Shown here piece by piece: positions 21,038 through 32,660 of a stretch of DNA of 64,000 nt. The notes below the pieces were generated by a model. It was not told where the DNA came from. It worked only from the letters and a program-made list of their open reading frames with translations, and searched no databases. The position numbers were made by a program, and so were the translations under genes. How positions within the stretch are numbered: position 1 is the stretch's first letter; each line of letters starts with the position of its first letter. Origin of the DNA: Papio anubis (taxonomy: Eukaryota; Chordata; Mammalia; Primates; Cercopithecidae); NCBI RefSeq assembly GCF_008728515.1, contig NC_044986.1, positions 66,887,159 through 66,951,158 on the forward strand. Reading direction: 5' to 3'.

Positions 21038-21479
21038 AGTAAAGCATCATAGAGCAGTTGTCTAAACTCTCTTCAGTGAAGGCCACCAGCCTATCAGACT
21101 GTGAGCTGCCTAGGAGCAGGGGGGACCCCTGACTCCTTTCTCTCTGAGACCCCAGCCCCTGGTTTATAACTGCCCACTGTTTGCTGGAATCTGCAACCTA
21201 CGTGAATGAATTCAATCTCGTAAAGGCAGGTCTAAGACAAGTCTCTTGCTTCTACCTTTAGTCTGTACCCCCAACTGTTGGTCTTGGAGGCTAATGCCCA
21301 GGCTCAGAGGTGCCATCCAGCGACTCTGCTGGGCACATGTGGCTCTCTGTGATCTCAAGCTAGAAATGAGCCTCCATCTCCCACCTGCTTTTCCAGAGCC
21401 CTCCCCTGCAAACCCCTTGGAGCCCAGAAGCACTCCAGCCCCATGCAAATACTTGCCCTTCCCCAAAGTTCAAAGCGGT

Positions 21480-21790
21480 TCTTTCTCTGCCCAAAATGAG
21501 TTTGCCTCCTCTTCATTCAACAAAACATTCCTATTTATCCCACAGATCCAGCCCAAGAGTCTCTTCTTCCATGAAGTTTTCCTTATATGATCTCTCTCCC
21601 CTCAGGCACTCTCCCCGAGACCCCTTCCTTATCCAGGTTCCGATCCCAGCCATTCTTTGTTTATGGGACAAGATCTTCGAGCCCCTGGGAGTTTCCCACC
21701 AGCAAGCCTGGTGCTGGTTTGCACTGTAGTCTTCAAAGTGCTGGGCAAAGGGCCTGGTATACAGTAAATGGAGGTTGCAAACCATGCCTG
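21480..21790 (+). repeat. L2 LINE 3' fragment
   Basis: ccatgaagttttccttatatga through gcaaagggcctggtatacagtaaatgg. Confidence 0.55.
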
Positions 21791-21856
21791 CAGCTGGCCC
21801 CGGCTGATGTGGTGTTTTGTCTGCCACCAACTATGTTGTTTTTAAAAGTTTTTTAC

Positions 21857-22385
21857 TGACTGCCATGACTCGCACCTGTAATCTCAGCAGTTTGGAGGCT
21901 GAGACAGGAGGATCATTTGAGTCCAGGAGTTTAAGACCAGTCTGGGCAGCATAGCATGACCTCATCTCTAAAAAAAACAAAAGTACATCCAAGCCAACAT
22001 GGTGAAACCGTGTCTCTACCAAAAATACAAAAATTAGCCGGGCGTGGTGGTGCTTGCATGTAATCCCAACTATTTGGGAGGCTGAGGTAGGAGAATCGCT
22101 TGAACCATGGAGTCGGAGGTTGCAGTGAGCCGAGATCGCGCCTCTGCACTCCAGCCTGGGTGACAGAGCGAGACTCCACCTCGAGAAAAAAAAAAAAGAA
22201 AAAGAAAAAAAAAGTGTCTGGGCGTGGTGGCCTATGCATGTAGTTTCAGCTATGCAGGAGGCTAAGGAGGGAAGATGGCTTGAGTACAGGAGGTTGAGGC
22301 TGCAGTGAGCCATGATTGTACTACTGTACTCCAGTCTAGGTCACAGACTGAGACCCTGTCTCAAATACAACAAAATGAAAACAGA
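21857..22385 (+). mobile_element. AluJ split by a truncated Alu
   Basis: Outer AluJ occupies 21857-21990 and 22215-22385. Confidence 0.85.
21992..22214 (+). mobile_element. 5'-truncated Alu nested in an AluJ
   Basis: Starts at gccaacatggtgaaacc and ends in an A/G tail. Confidence 0.85.
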
Positions 22386-22574
22386 AAGAAAAGTCTTGAA
22401 GATGCCGGGTGTGGTGTCACATGCCTGTAATTTTTGAGATTGTTCATAAAAATGTTTTCGTTTTCTTCCCTTCATTTGAGAAATGGAAAGAAAGTTCTGG
22501 GCCCTCATTTCAACATGGCAAAGGTTCCCTAAAGCCAAATAGTCACTATTTCCTTTAGGCAGGGTCTATTCTCT

Positions 22575-22857
22575 CTTTTTTTTTTGAGACAGAGTTTTGC
22601 TCTGTCACCCAGGCTAGAGTGCAGCGGCTCAATCTCGGCTCACTGCAAGCTCCGCCTCCTGGGTTTATGATATTCTCCTGCCTCCGCCTCCCGAGTAGCT
22701 GGGACCACAGGCGCCACACCCGCTAATTTTTTGTATTTTTAGTAGAGATGGCGTTTCACTGTGTTAGCCAGGATGGTCTCGATCTCCTCACCTCGTGATC
22801 CACCCGCCTTGGCCTCCCGAAGTGCTGGGATTACAAGTGTAAGCCACCGTGCCCGGC
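22575..22857 (-). mobile_element. AluY
   Basis: gggtctattctct target-site copies. Confidence 0.95.
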
Positions 22858-22941
22858 TGGGTCTATTCTCTTAAGTGCTAGAGTCAATCCTTAACTTATT
22901 ACATCTATTTGCCTGGCCCTGGAGATCCTTGTTATATTTTA

Positions 22942-23577
22942 TTTTATTTTAAAATAATTATTAGTTTTTTCTTTTCTTTTTTTTTTTTTTTTGAGATGGA
23001 GTCTCACTCTGTCGCCCAGGCTGGAGTGCAGTGGTGTGATCTCCACTCACTGCAAGTTGTGCCTCCCAGGTTCATGCCATTCTCCTGCCTCAGCCTCCTG
23101 AGTAGCTGGGACTATAGGCGCCCACCACCATGCCCGGCTAATTTTTTGTATTTTTTTTTTTTTTTAGTAGAGATGGGGTTTGACCGTAGCCAGGATGGTC
23201 TCGATCTCCTGACCTCGTGATCCGCCTGCCTTGGCTTCCCAAAGTGCTGGGATTACAGGCGTGAGCCACCGCGCCTGGCCTATTATTAGTTTTTTGAGAT
23301 GGAGTCTTACTCTGTCACCCAGACTGGAGTGCAGTGGACTGATCTCGTCTCACTGCAACCTCTGCCTCCCGGTTGAAGTGATTCTCATGCCTCAGCCTCC
23401 TGAGTAGCTGGGATTACAGGCATGCACCAGTACGCCCATCTAATTTTTGTATTTTTAGTAGAGACGGGGTTTCACTTGGTTGGCAGGCTGGTCTTGAACT
23501 CCTGACCTCAGGTGATCCGTCCCTCTCAGCCTACCAAAGTAGTGGGATTACAGGTGTGAGCCACTGCTCCCAGCCCC
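22942..23577 (-). mobile_element. Two nested Alus sharing one target duplication
   Basis: ccttgttatatttta before 22942 and after 23577 belongs to the older Alu (23291-23577); a younger Alu (22966-23279) sits in its tail with its own tattattagtttttt copies. Confidence 0.92.
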
Positions 23578-23719
23578 CCTTGTTATATTTTAGATGAGAG
23601 AAAGACACTCTGGAGTCAGTTAGGAGTGTTTGGGTTGGGCTCATCTCATTGTCCTTCTCCAAAGGGACTAACTCATGCATTGTGGGTAGGTGGCCCAGGC
23701 TGGACAAGATAGACATAAT

Positions 23720-23885
23720 CCATTATTCTATAAATGCTTACCATAATGTGTTTGCACTCTCCTATCAATCCTATGAAGTGGATTGGATGGTTACTCCCAT
23801 TTTACAGGTGAGGAAGCTGAGGCTCAGAGAGGTTAAGCAGCTTGCCAAGGTGGAGAATCTAGCAGGTGGTAAAGTTGTGAGGGGC
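23720..23885 (-). repeat. MIR SINE
   Basis: ccattttacaggtgaggaagctgaggctc core. Confidence 0.7.
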
Positions 23886-23899
23886 TCTAAATCGCTGTG

Positions 23900-24545
23900 A
23901 CTTGAGAACCCACACTGGATGCTCCCTTGTCCCAGCAGAGTCACTTATTACTTTCCTTGCACAGAGAGGTCTTTCCCAGCTTCCCCCATCTAAACTGACA
24001 TCCTGCACTCTGTTCTATCACTGTTTATTTTCTCCACAGCTCTTCCATGGTCAGAAATTACCTTGTGGCTGGATGCAGTGGCTCATGCCTGCAATCCCAG
24101 CACTTTGGGAGGCTGAGGCGGGCAGATCACTTGATGTCAGGAGTTTGAGACCAGCCTGGTCAACATGGCGAAACCCTGTCTCTACTAAAAATACAAAAAT
24201 TAGCCAGGCGTGGTGGCACATGCCTGTAAGTCCAGCAACTTGGGAGGCTGAGGCAAGAGAATCGCTTGAACCTGGGAGGTGGAGGTTGCAGTGAGCTAAG
24301 GTCGTGCCATTGCACTCCAGCCTGGGCAACAAGAGCAAGACTCTGCCTCAAAAAAAAAAAAAAAAAAGAAATTACCTTATTTTGTTTTGTACTGTGTGTT
24401 TCTTTTTTATCCTTTCCCCTCCCCAGCACTAGGCTGGCTATAAGCAGCTTCTCTGTTTAGTTCATTGCTGGACCCCAGTCGTTAGCACAGTTCTTGACAC
24501 ATGCAAGTGTTCATAGTACATGTTTGTTGAATGAATGCATTTAAC
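23900..24545 (+). repeat. L2 LINE 3' end split by an Alu
   Basis: Tail gttagcacagttcttgacac ... tgtttgttgaatgaatgc; Alu inserted at 24067-24367. Confidence 0.65.
24067..24367 (+). mobile_element. Alu
   Basis: agaaattacctt target-site copies. Confidence 0.95.
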
Positions 24546-25343
24546 CCGGTGTCTGCATTGCAGGACACAGAGGTAAGAAGGCAAAGACAGGGAAGGCGCT
24601 TCTTGGTGCGGTGGTCACCAAAAGGACATAAGTCCCTCAGGTCAGCAGCTTCTACTGCTCTCAAGTTCTTCCACCTCACTCTCCTGAGCACATGGTCGGG
24701 TACACAGTGGGTCTCACATACTGGGTGCACTGTCTTGGCATGCCGATGTCTGGACATCAGCAAGACAATGGCTTCTGTGTCCCCATCTCCTTATGGACAC
24801 GATTCGTATTACTGCACCTTCTGCGTGCATCACTCATGCCTCCAGTCTCTCTTGTGGTCCTTGCAGGAGCTATGTGACCTAAGCAGGGCTGGTACCACCC
24901 TCAGACAGAGTGACTGGCCCCACATTGTCCAGCTGGCAGGGCCTGGCCTGTCTGACTCTGAAACTCAGGCTCCTCCAGCTCCCATGACCCCCCAGCCTCT
25001 TGGGGTGGAGCCAAGTCCAGGCTTGTGCTTCCCACAGGGTCAGGAGGTGAAGGCACAGCCTGGCCTTGGAACCCCCGCGGAATGGGAAGGTTTTGTGAAA
25101 CAAACAGAGAGACCACCAGGAGGGTGCCCTCCCCTCCCACCCCGGAAGCTTCTCAGAGATTCCCACAGCCCGGCCAGCTGCCTCTGCCTTCTACCTTCCC
25201 ACTTCCCCTCCACAGGGAGTCACTGGTGCTGAAGTTAAGCTGGAGTTTGATGACCTAACTCTGAGCCTGGGGGTGGGAGAAAGGCTCTGTGCTTGAGAGG
25301 AAGATAGAGAGAGAGAAAAGCCATGAATAAGAATCAGAACTGA
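24546..25343. other. Unique intergenic DNA
   Basis: Repeat-free. A 233-codon open frame on the plus strand (24531-25232) starts inside the L2 tail and has no recognisable domain. Confidence 0.45.
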
Positions 25344-25635
25344 CCAGGCGCGGTGGTTCATACCTGTAATTCCAGCACTTTGGGAGGCCAAGGCAAGCGG
25401 ATCACCTGAGATCAGGAGTTCAAGACCAGTCTGGCCAAAGTGGTGAAACCCTGTCTGTACAAAAAATACAAAAATTATTCGGGCATGATGGTGGGTGCCT
25501 GTAATTCCAGCTATTCAGGAGGCTGAGACAGAAGAATTGCTTGAACCCAGGAGGCAGAGGTTGCTGTGAGCCAAGATTGTGCCATTGCACTCCAGCCTGG
25601 GCAACATAGTGAGACTATGTCTCAAAAAAAAAATG
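25344..25635 (+). mobile_element. Alu, first of a triple array
   Basis: Preceded by the aagaatcagaact copy that reappears after the third Alu. Confidence 0.94.
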
Positions 25636-25636
25636 A

Positions 25637-25959
25637 GGCCGGGGACGGTGGCTCACGCCTCTAATCCCAGCACTTTGGGAGGCTGAGGCGGGTGGATCAC
25701 CTGGGGTCAGGAGTTTGAGACCAACCTGGCCAACATGGTGAAACCTCCTCTCTACTAAAAATACAAAAATCAACTGGGCATGATGGCGGGCACCTGTAAT
25801 CCCAGCTACTCGGAAGGCTGAGGCAGGAGAATCGCTTGAACCTGGGAGGCAGTGGTTGCAGTGAGCTGAGGTGGTGCCACTGCACTCCAGCCCAGGCGAC
25901 AGAGAGAGATTCTGTCTCAAAAACAAAACAAAACAAAACACAAAACAAACAAAAAAAAC
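25637..25959 (+). mobile_element. Alu, second of a triple array
   Basis: Starts directly in the tail of the previous element; long caaaa tail. Confidence 0.94.
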
Positions 25960-26268
25960 GCCAGGAGCTGTGGCTCATACCTGTAATCCCAGCACTTTGG
26001 GAGGGCGAGGCAGGGGGATCACGAGGTCAGGAGATCGAGACCATCCTGGCTAACACAGTGAAACCCCATCTCCACTAAAAATACATAAAAGTTAGCTGGG
26101 TGTGGTGGTGGGTGCCTGTAATCCCAGTAATCCCAGCCACTCGGGAGGCTGAGGCAGGAGAATGGTGTGAACCTGAGAGGTGGAGCTTGCAGTGAGCCGA
26201 GATCTCGCCACTGTACTCCAGCCTGGGTGACAGAGCGAGATTCCATCTAAAAAAAAAAAAAAAGAAAA
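25960..26268 (+). mobile_element. Alu, third of a triple array
   Basis: Carries a duplicated cccagtaatcccag; followed by aagaatcagaact. Confidence 0.94.
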
Positions 26269-26299
26269 AAGAATCAGAACTAAGAATAAACACTAAATA

Positions 26300-26420
26300 A
26301 ACTAAGAATAACACTAAGCACTTAGGGAGTGCTTACTGTGTGCCGGGCACTGACTGCGCCAGAGATTTATATGTGCAATTAACTCATTGTCTCCCAAAAT
26401 TGCTTGATGACGGTTATCAC
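26300..26420 (-). repeat. MIR SINE fragment
   Basis: gagtgcttactgtgtgccgggcac core. Confidence 0.65.
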
Positions 26421-26730
26421 TGGGAGCAATTATTAATCATAAAGAGAGCTCTAAAAGTCCTAGTGCTCTGTTTTAGTCATATTTAATCTTTGATAACTTC
26501 AAAAGTATAAATGATAGAAACTTACAAAACCAGCTTCTGATAATTTATTGATATTTCTTTTATACTTATTTAGTTTTGCGATCTTTGAGTAATATATTTT
26601 CAATTTTATTGTTTTGTTTCCGTCAACATGGGCTATCTTCAAAAAGCATTTATATTAAAAACGTATTATTCAAAATTCAAAATCGTCCAAAAGACCATTG
26701 ATAATTCAAGTTCAAAGCTGAACAGATAAT

Positions 26731-26887
26731 GACCAGGCATGGTGGCTGTGATCTCAGTACTTTGGGAGGCCAAGGCAGGAGGATCACTTGTGCCCAAGAG
26801 TTCAAGGCTGCAGTGAAATATGATCACGCCACTGCACTCCAGCCTGGGTGATAGAGTGAGATCCTGTCTCTTAAAAAAAAAAAAAAG
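26731..26887 (+). mobile_element. Internally deleted Alu (one monomer equivalent)
   Basis: Left start joined to a right-monomer end with poly-A. Confidence 0.85.
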
Positions 26888-27189
26888 TGAATGAGTAAAC
26901 AAATCGTGGTATATCCATATATTGAAATACTATCTGACAATAAAATGGAATGCACTATTGATACACATGAAGGGGATGAATCTCAAAACAATGATACGAC
27001 AATGATGTGGAGTGAAAGAAGCCCAACAAAAAGTAGTATGCACTGGATGATTCCATTTCTATAAAATTCTAGAAAATGCAGACTAATGTATAGTGACAGA
27101 AAGCAGATCAATGGGTTGCCTAGGGATGGGGAAGAGGGAGGAATAACAAAGGGCAGAAGGAAAGTTTGGGGAGTGATAAATATGTTCAT

Positions 27190-27484
27190 TTTCTTTTTTT
27201 TTTGAGACAGAGTCTCACTCTGTCACCCAGGCTGGAGTGCAGTGGTGCAACTCTGCTCAATGCAACCTCTACCTCTGGGGTTCAAGTGATTCTCGTGCCT
27301 TAGCCTCTGGAGTAGCTGAGGTCACAGGCGCGCGCCACCGTGACTGGGTAATTTTTGCATTTTTAGTAGAGACGGGGTTTCACCATGTTGGTCAGGCTGG
27401 TCTCAAACTCCTGACCTCAGGTGATCTGCCTGTCTTGGCCTCCCAAAATGCTGGGATTATAGGCGTGAGCCACTGTGCCTGGCC
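27190..27484 (-). mobile_element. Alu inside the L1 fragment
   Basis: Full dimer in opposite orientation to the L1. Confidence 0.95.
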
Positions 27485-27565
27485 TATTAATTTTCTTAAT
27501 CGTGGTGATGGTTGTATATATATATGAAAGCTTATCAAAATGTATACTTTAAATATTTGCAGTTG

Positions 27566-27798
27566 TAGCCTGGTCAACATGGTGAAACCCCGTCTCTGCA
27601 AAAAATATAAAAATTAATCGGGTGTGGTGGTGCATACCTGTAGTCCCAGCAACTCCAGGGGCTGAGGCAGGAGGATCGCTTGAGCCTAGGAGGTAGAGGT
27701 TGCAGTGAGCTGAGATCATGTCACTGCACTCCAGCCTGGGTGACAGAGTGAGACCCTGCCTCAAAAAAAAAAAAAAAAAGAAAAAGAAAAAGAAAATA
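27566..27798 (+). mobile_element. 5'-truncated Alu inside the L1 fragment
   Basis: Starts at agcctggtcaacatgg; cagttgt-containing flanks repeat on each side. Confidence 0.9.
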
Positions 27799-27878
27799 TT
27801 CACAGTTGTGTGTTGATTATACCTTACTAAAGCTGTAAAAATGAAATTTAATGTAATAAACTTTAGAACTATAAAACT

Positions 27879-28160
27879 TGGCTAGGCACAGTGGCTCATG
27901 CCTGTAATCCCAGCACTTTGGGAGGGTGAGGCAGGAGAATTGCTTGAGGCCAGGACTTCCAGACGAGCCTGGGCAACATGATGACACTGCATCTCCACAA
28001 AAACTACAAAAAGTAGCCAAGTGTGGAGGCAAGCACCTGTAATTTCAGCTACTCAGGAGGCTGAAGTGGGAGGATAACTTGGTCTCAAGAGATTAAGGCT
28101 ACAATGAGTTGTGATTGCACTCCAGCCTGGGTGACCGAGTGAGACCCTGTCTCAAAAAAA
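27879..28160 (+). mobile_element. AluJ-like element
   Basis: Diverged, with deletions in the right monomer. Confidence 0.9.
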
Positions 28161-28494
28161 TTACAGATATCTCTATATGTATCTTATTTGAAACTCATAA
28201 AACTAATATGTGTAAAAAATTTAAATAAACTTTGATGTTCTTTGTAAGTTTGTAGCATTTATACTTCTGAAACAATATACTTAATAGAATATACTTCTAT
28301 TAGAGCTTAAAAGTGCTCTAAAACTTTTAAGGATATCAGTCTTGTAGGTCTATTGCCTCGGGAGCCCTGGAGTGGGACCCAGGAATCCTTGCTCTTTCAA
28401 AGAGTCTTAGGTAAGATGGGAAACAGAACATAAACTCTTCTCTCTCTCTCTGTCTCTCTCTCTCCCTCTCTTTCGCTCTCTGGCTTTTCACAAA

Positions 28495-28640
28495 CACATA
28501 AGATAGGTATTTCTAAAGATGAGTGATCTGAGGCTCAGAGAGGCTCGGTGACTTGCCCCAGGTCACACAGCTCATTAACAGCGGTGCTGGGATTGGAACC
28601 CAGGCAGTCTGACTCCAAAGTCCACACAGGCAGGGGTTGG
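28495..28640 (-). repeat. MIR SINE
   Basis: ggtcacacagctcattaacagcgg and gattggaacccaggcagtc. Confidence 0.75.
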
Positions 28641-29049
28641 GGGCACTTACATCATCTCAAACTCCCCCGTCCCTATTCCTTGTTGGCCACTGACCCCAGA
28701 GCTCTCAAGAGCCCCAGGCTGGTGCATCCCCCACTAACATCAAAGGGCCCCAGGCTTCAAAGGCAGGTGAGGAAGATGCACATACCCCATACCTGGCTGA
28801 GTATGCAGGGAAGCCTGGGAGAGCTAATACGATTAAGCAGAGACCCAGTGGGGCCGGAAGTAGCTTCCCTGAGTAGATCATTCGCTGGAGGTGATTTGCA
28901 TACATTCTCACCCACTAACCACCCTCAGAGTCTTTCATTCTAGGTCTACTAACAAAACCTCTGGACACTTGGGAATCAGGACAGCAGTGGGGGCTGTGCC
29001 AAGTATGTGTCCATCCCATAGATGGACAAATTTGTTTGAAACCAGTTGC

Positions 29050-29275
29050 TACCAAATTTGTGCCAGGCATGGTGCTGAGTGCTTCGGACATGTCTCATTT
29101 TTATCCTGAAATTAGGTACAGGGTAACCATTAGATGTATGACTCCAAGGAGCTCCTTTGACGTTGCATTCTCTAGGTATAATTATTCCCATTTTACTGAT
29201 GAGAAAACGAAGGCGTGGAATACCTGCCCAAGGTCAAGTTGGTACTAAGTGGCTAGAATTGGAGCCCAGGACTAT
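29050..29275 (-). repeat. MIR SINE
   Basis: gtgccaggcatggtgctgag to ggagcccaggactatt. Confidence 0.7.
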
Positions 29276-30335
29276 TTTGATTCTAACCTCCATTCCCTGC
29301 CTTGGCTGTCAGGAGGGAACAAACAGCTAAGACTCCAGCATGTTCTCCTAGCCCTTTCCCTTCACTCTGGGTGTCAGGAGTGGCAGGGGTTAACCCTGTG
29401 TCTGTTTGCCCAAATTACCCCACATATCTTTAGGGAATGGGAAATAGACAATCTAAAGCTGAGATCACCTCCTCATGATTCGAGACGTTACAAAACCACA
29501 AGGCCTCCCCGACCTTCTTCCATTGCTCCCATGTTCATGCCACCATCCCCCAATCATTCTCCCACCAACCTGCACTGCAAGCACTCCCTGACAAAGGCTG
29601 CTGTTTCAGAGCCAGAAAGCGCTGGGGTTATGAGGAGTGAGGGAGGCTCCAAGCGCAGGGCCACTTCCCCCCAGCTCCTGTCTTGGCCACACCAGCCTCT
29701 TTCCCAGGGGAGCTTCCAGTCCAACCTTCCCAGCCTATTCTTGCCTACTCCTGCCCTCCTACCCTACCCCTCAGCTCTGTTTTTCTGTCCTCTTTGTACC
29801 TGTCTGTCTTTCCTTCCCCACTGGAAGATCTAAGGTCACATACCCTTTCTCTGCCTGTACCTGCCTCAGGTCCTAAGCTGCCCCAGCAGGGATGGTGGGG
29901 TCAGCAACAAAAATTTGGAGGGACCCGCCCTGCTGGGAAAATCGTCCTTGCTGGGAAAGTGCAGCCAAGGAAACTCCCTGAGGGCAGAGGTGGGGGAGTG
30001 GGAGGGTTGTTTAAATTAGTACCAGTTAGGCTGGGGTATGGAGGGCAGGACACCTAGATCCTGCTCCCAGCTCAACCCAGACCAGCACATGACCTTGTTG
30101 AGCCTCCGTTTCCACATCTCGGGTGATTCCTAGCCCTGTCTCCACACTCGACTGTCTTGTGCTTGGTGGAACTCTGAGGCCAGCGGGTGGAAGTGTCTCA
30201 TAACATTCAAGGCCTGCACAGCTTCTTCTCCCTCTCCTCTACCCACTCTTTGATGAAGTGCAGCCGATTCCCACACACACCACCCCCTGCTCTCCCTCCC
30301 CTGCCTGCTTAGTTCTTATTTATTGTGCTATTGTG

Positions 30336-30642
30336 CTTTTTTTGTTTTGTTTTGTTTTGAGATGAAGTTTCACTCTTGTTGCCCAGGCTGGAGGGCAATG
30401 ACGCGGTCTCGGCTCACTGCAAACTCCACTTCCTGAGTTCAACCAATTCTCCTGCCTCAGCCTCCCAAGTGGCTGGGATTACAGGCACCTGCCACCACAC
30501 CCAGCTAATTTTTGTATTTTTAGTAGAGACAGGGTTTCTCCATGTTGGCCAGGCTGGTCTCGAACTCCTGACCTCAGGTGATCCACCTGCCTCGACCTCC
30601 CAAACTGCTGGGATTACAGATGTGAGCCAGGGCACCCGGCCA
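30336..30642 (-). mobile_element. Alu, first of a triple array
   Basis: Preceded by tattgtgctttt, repeated after the third Alu at 31262. Confidence 0.94.
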
Positions 30643-30651
30643 TACTGTGCC

Positions 30652-30964
30652 TTTTTTTTTTTTTTTTTGGTTTGTTTGTTTGTTTGTTTTTGAGACGGAG
30701 TCTTCCTCTGCACCCAGCCTGGAGGTGCAATGGAGCAATCTCGGCTCACTGCAAGCTCTGCCTCCCAGGCTCACGCCATTCTCCTGCCTCAGTCTCCGGA
30801 CCACAGGCACCCACACCACGCCCGGCTAATTTTTTGTATTGTTTTTAGTAGAGACGGGGTTTCACCCTGTTAGCCAGGATGGTCTCGATCTCCTGACCTT
30901 GTGATCCGCCCACCTCGGCCTCCCAAAGTGCTGCGATTACAGGCATAAGCCACCGCACCCAGCC
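30652..30964 (-). mobile_element. AluY, second of a triple array
   Basis: Tail includes a TTTG run (30669-30690). Confidence 0.94.
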
Positions 30965-31260
30965 TTTTTTTTTTTTTTTTTTTTAGATAGAGTTTCGCTC
31001 TGGTTGCTCAGGCTGGAGGACAATGGCATGATCTTGGCTCACTGCAACCTCCGCCTCCCAGGTTCAAGTGATTCTCCTGCCTCACCTAGTGGCTGGGATT
31101 ACAGGCGCCCGCTACCAAGCCCGTCTAATTTTTGTATTTTTAGTAGAGATGGGGTTTCACCATGTTGGTCAGCAGGGTCTCGAACTCCTGATCTCAGGTG
31201 ATCCACCCACCTTGGCCTCCCAAAGTGCTGGGGTTACAGGCATGAGCCACCGTGCCCGTC
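30965..31260 (-). mobile_element. Alu, third of a triple array
   Basis: 20-T head, small deletions; followed by tattgtgctttt. Confidence 0.94.
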
Positions 31261-31261
31261 C

Positions 31262-31567
31262 TGTATTGTGCTTTTTAAACACAAAATGCATGCCTATTCG
31301 CTGTAGAAAAAGTGCAGACTATATAATGATATATACAGGAAGAGAAAAATCCCCTGTAACCCCGTGATCTAGATATAACCATGGTTAATCTTTTGGGGGT
31401 ACATTCTTCCTGCCCCCTGCACTTAGGTGTTGATGTGCACATGCATTTATGTGCACTTAGAAGAATCACACCATGTGAACTGTTCTGTAAACTACTTCTT
31501 TTATGAAACCTGAACATCTTTCCAGGCCATAAAGCATCCTCTCCACTACCATTTAAAAATAAACGTT
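31262..31567. repeat. Old interspersed repeat, family uncertain
   Basis: Resembles old LINE 3' DNA (gatctagatataaccatggttaat); no coding potential. Confidence 0.35.
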
Positions 31568-31871
31568 GGCTGGGTGTGGTGGCTCATGACTGTAATCCCA
31601 GCCCTTTGGGAGGCTGAGGCAGGCAGATTGTTTGAGCCCGGGAGTTCGAGACCAGCCTGGCCAACATGGTGAAACCTAGTCTCTACTAAAAATACAATAA
31701 TTAGCTGAGCGTGGTGGCGGACGTCTGTAATCCTAGCTACCAAGAAGACTGAGGCAGAAGAATCGCTTGAACCCGGGAGGCAGAGGTTGCAGTGAGCCCA
31801 GATCTCACCCCTGCTCTCCAGCCTGGGCTACAGAGGGAGACTCCGTCTCAAAAAAAATAAATAAATAAAAA
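31568..31871 (+). mobile_element. Alu
   Basis: Full dimer ending in ataaataaataaa. Confidence 0.95.
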
Positions 31872-31874
31872 GTT

Positions 31875-32165
31875 CTTAATTCTTTAGGCCTCCTCCTCCA
31901 GGAAGCCAGCCTGGAGGATTTCTCTAGCCCAGTCAGCCTCTCTCAAGGTCCTTACACCAAGTTCCGTGTTATCCACCTTCTCTTGGACTGTGAGCTTTCA
32001 GGGGACAGAAGGCCCCTCCGGACCCTTTCACTCAGTGCCCGGTGTACGTAATAGGTGCTTAATAAATGAGGCTGGAAAGGGTACTTTTCTTGATTGCTGT
32101 CAGCAGGAGGAGGCCGAGGCAGAGGAAAAGAGCACTGGACTTGGAGTCGGCGTGCCTCCCTGTCT
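31875..32165 (+). repeat. L2 tail and MIR fragment beside the CpG island
   Basis: L2 wording (gtaataggtgcttaataaatg) then MIR core aaagagcactggacttggagtc at 32126-32148. Confidence 0.6.
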
Positions 32166-32199
32166 CTAGCTTCGCGTTCTTGTTTGCAGCGAGGAGGCA

Positions 32200-32660
32200 T
32201 AGTGGTCTGTGCGACGCAGGGCCCAGCCCCGCTTGCCCCGCCCGCCCCGCCGCGCCTGGCACAGCCAAGGCGCCCAGCGGAAGCCCCAGCCATGGCAGAA
32301 CCGACGGAGCCCGGTGAGGTGAGCGCGCCTGGCAGGCCCGAGGGGCTGGAGGCGGAGGCCCAGGCGCCCGCCCCCGTGGGAAAGCGCGCGGAGGGCGACC
32401 CGGGTGAGTCAGCCTGCTAGCAGACGGGCTGCGGAGCTAGAGGACCGAGGCCCGAGGCGGCGGTGAGTGTTCCCGCCGGGCGGGGAGCGTAGTCGCCGCC
32501 AAGGGGGACCCGCCCCTCTCCCTTGTTCCCCGCACTGCGGGTCCCGCCGCCGGGGCCGGTACACGAGCCTAGCGAGACAGAGACGCTCCGGCGCGAGCTC
32601 CCGCCCCGGCCCTGTGGTCGGGCGGGGTGGGGGGTTACCCAGGGCTCTGCCCTCAGCAGG
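32200..32660. promoter_or_regulatory. Isolated CpG island with GC boxes
   Basis: Abrupt CpG-rich, GC-box-rich segment (clustered ccccgcc at 32235-32255) midway between NODAL and PALD1, with no Alu. It carries an ATG in strong context and two GTGAGT donors (32404 and 32463), so it looks like a promoter and first exon rather than a passive GC-rich patch. Confidence 0.55.

Larger units (their letters stand above)
26885..27845 (+). mobile_element. Old L1 (L1M-type) 3' end, broken by two Alus
   Basis: Contains the classic aaattctagaaaatgcaaac-like and gtgacagaaagcagatca phrases and ends ccttactaaagctgtaaaaa. Alus interrupt it at 27190 and 27566. Confidence 0.8.
28161..30335. other. Alu-free intergenic island 14-16 kb upstream of NODAL
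   Basis: Unique apart from a CT-rich run (28437-28480) and two MIRs. It contains an exact ATTTGCAT octamer at 28894-28901. The mouse proximal epiblast enhancer lies at a comparable upstream distance, so this is a reasonable place to look for a NODAL enhancer; nothing in the sequence proves it. Confidence 0.4.

Noticed and set aside
24531..25232. 233-codon open frame on the plus strand
   Set aside because: Starts inside an L2 tail, with no promoter, splice or domain signal; length alone is weak evidence at this GC content.
29084..29096. p53 half-site-like GGACATGTCT
   Set aside because: A single half-site inside a MIR; no second half-site at the needed spacing.
29249..29833. 194-codon open frame on the plus strand
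   Set aside because: Overlaps a MIR at its start and is low-complexity at its end; no coding signature.
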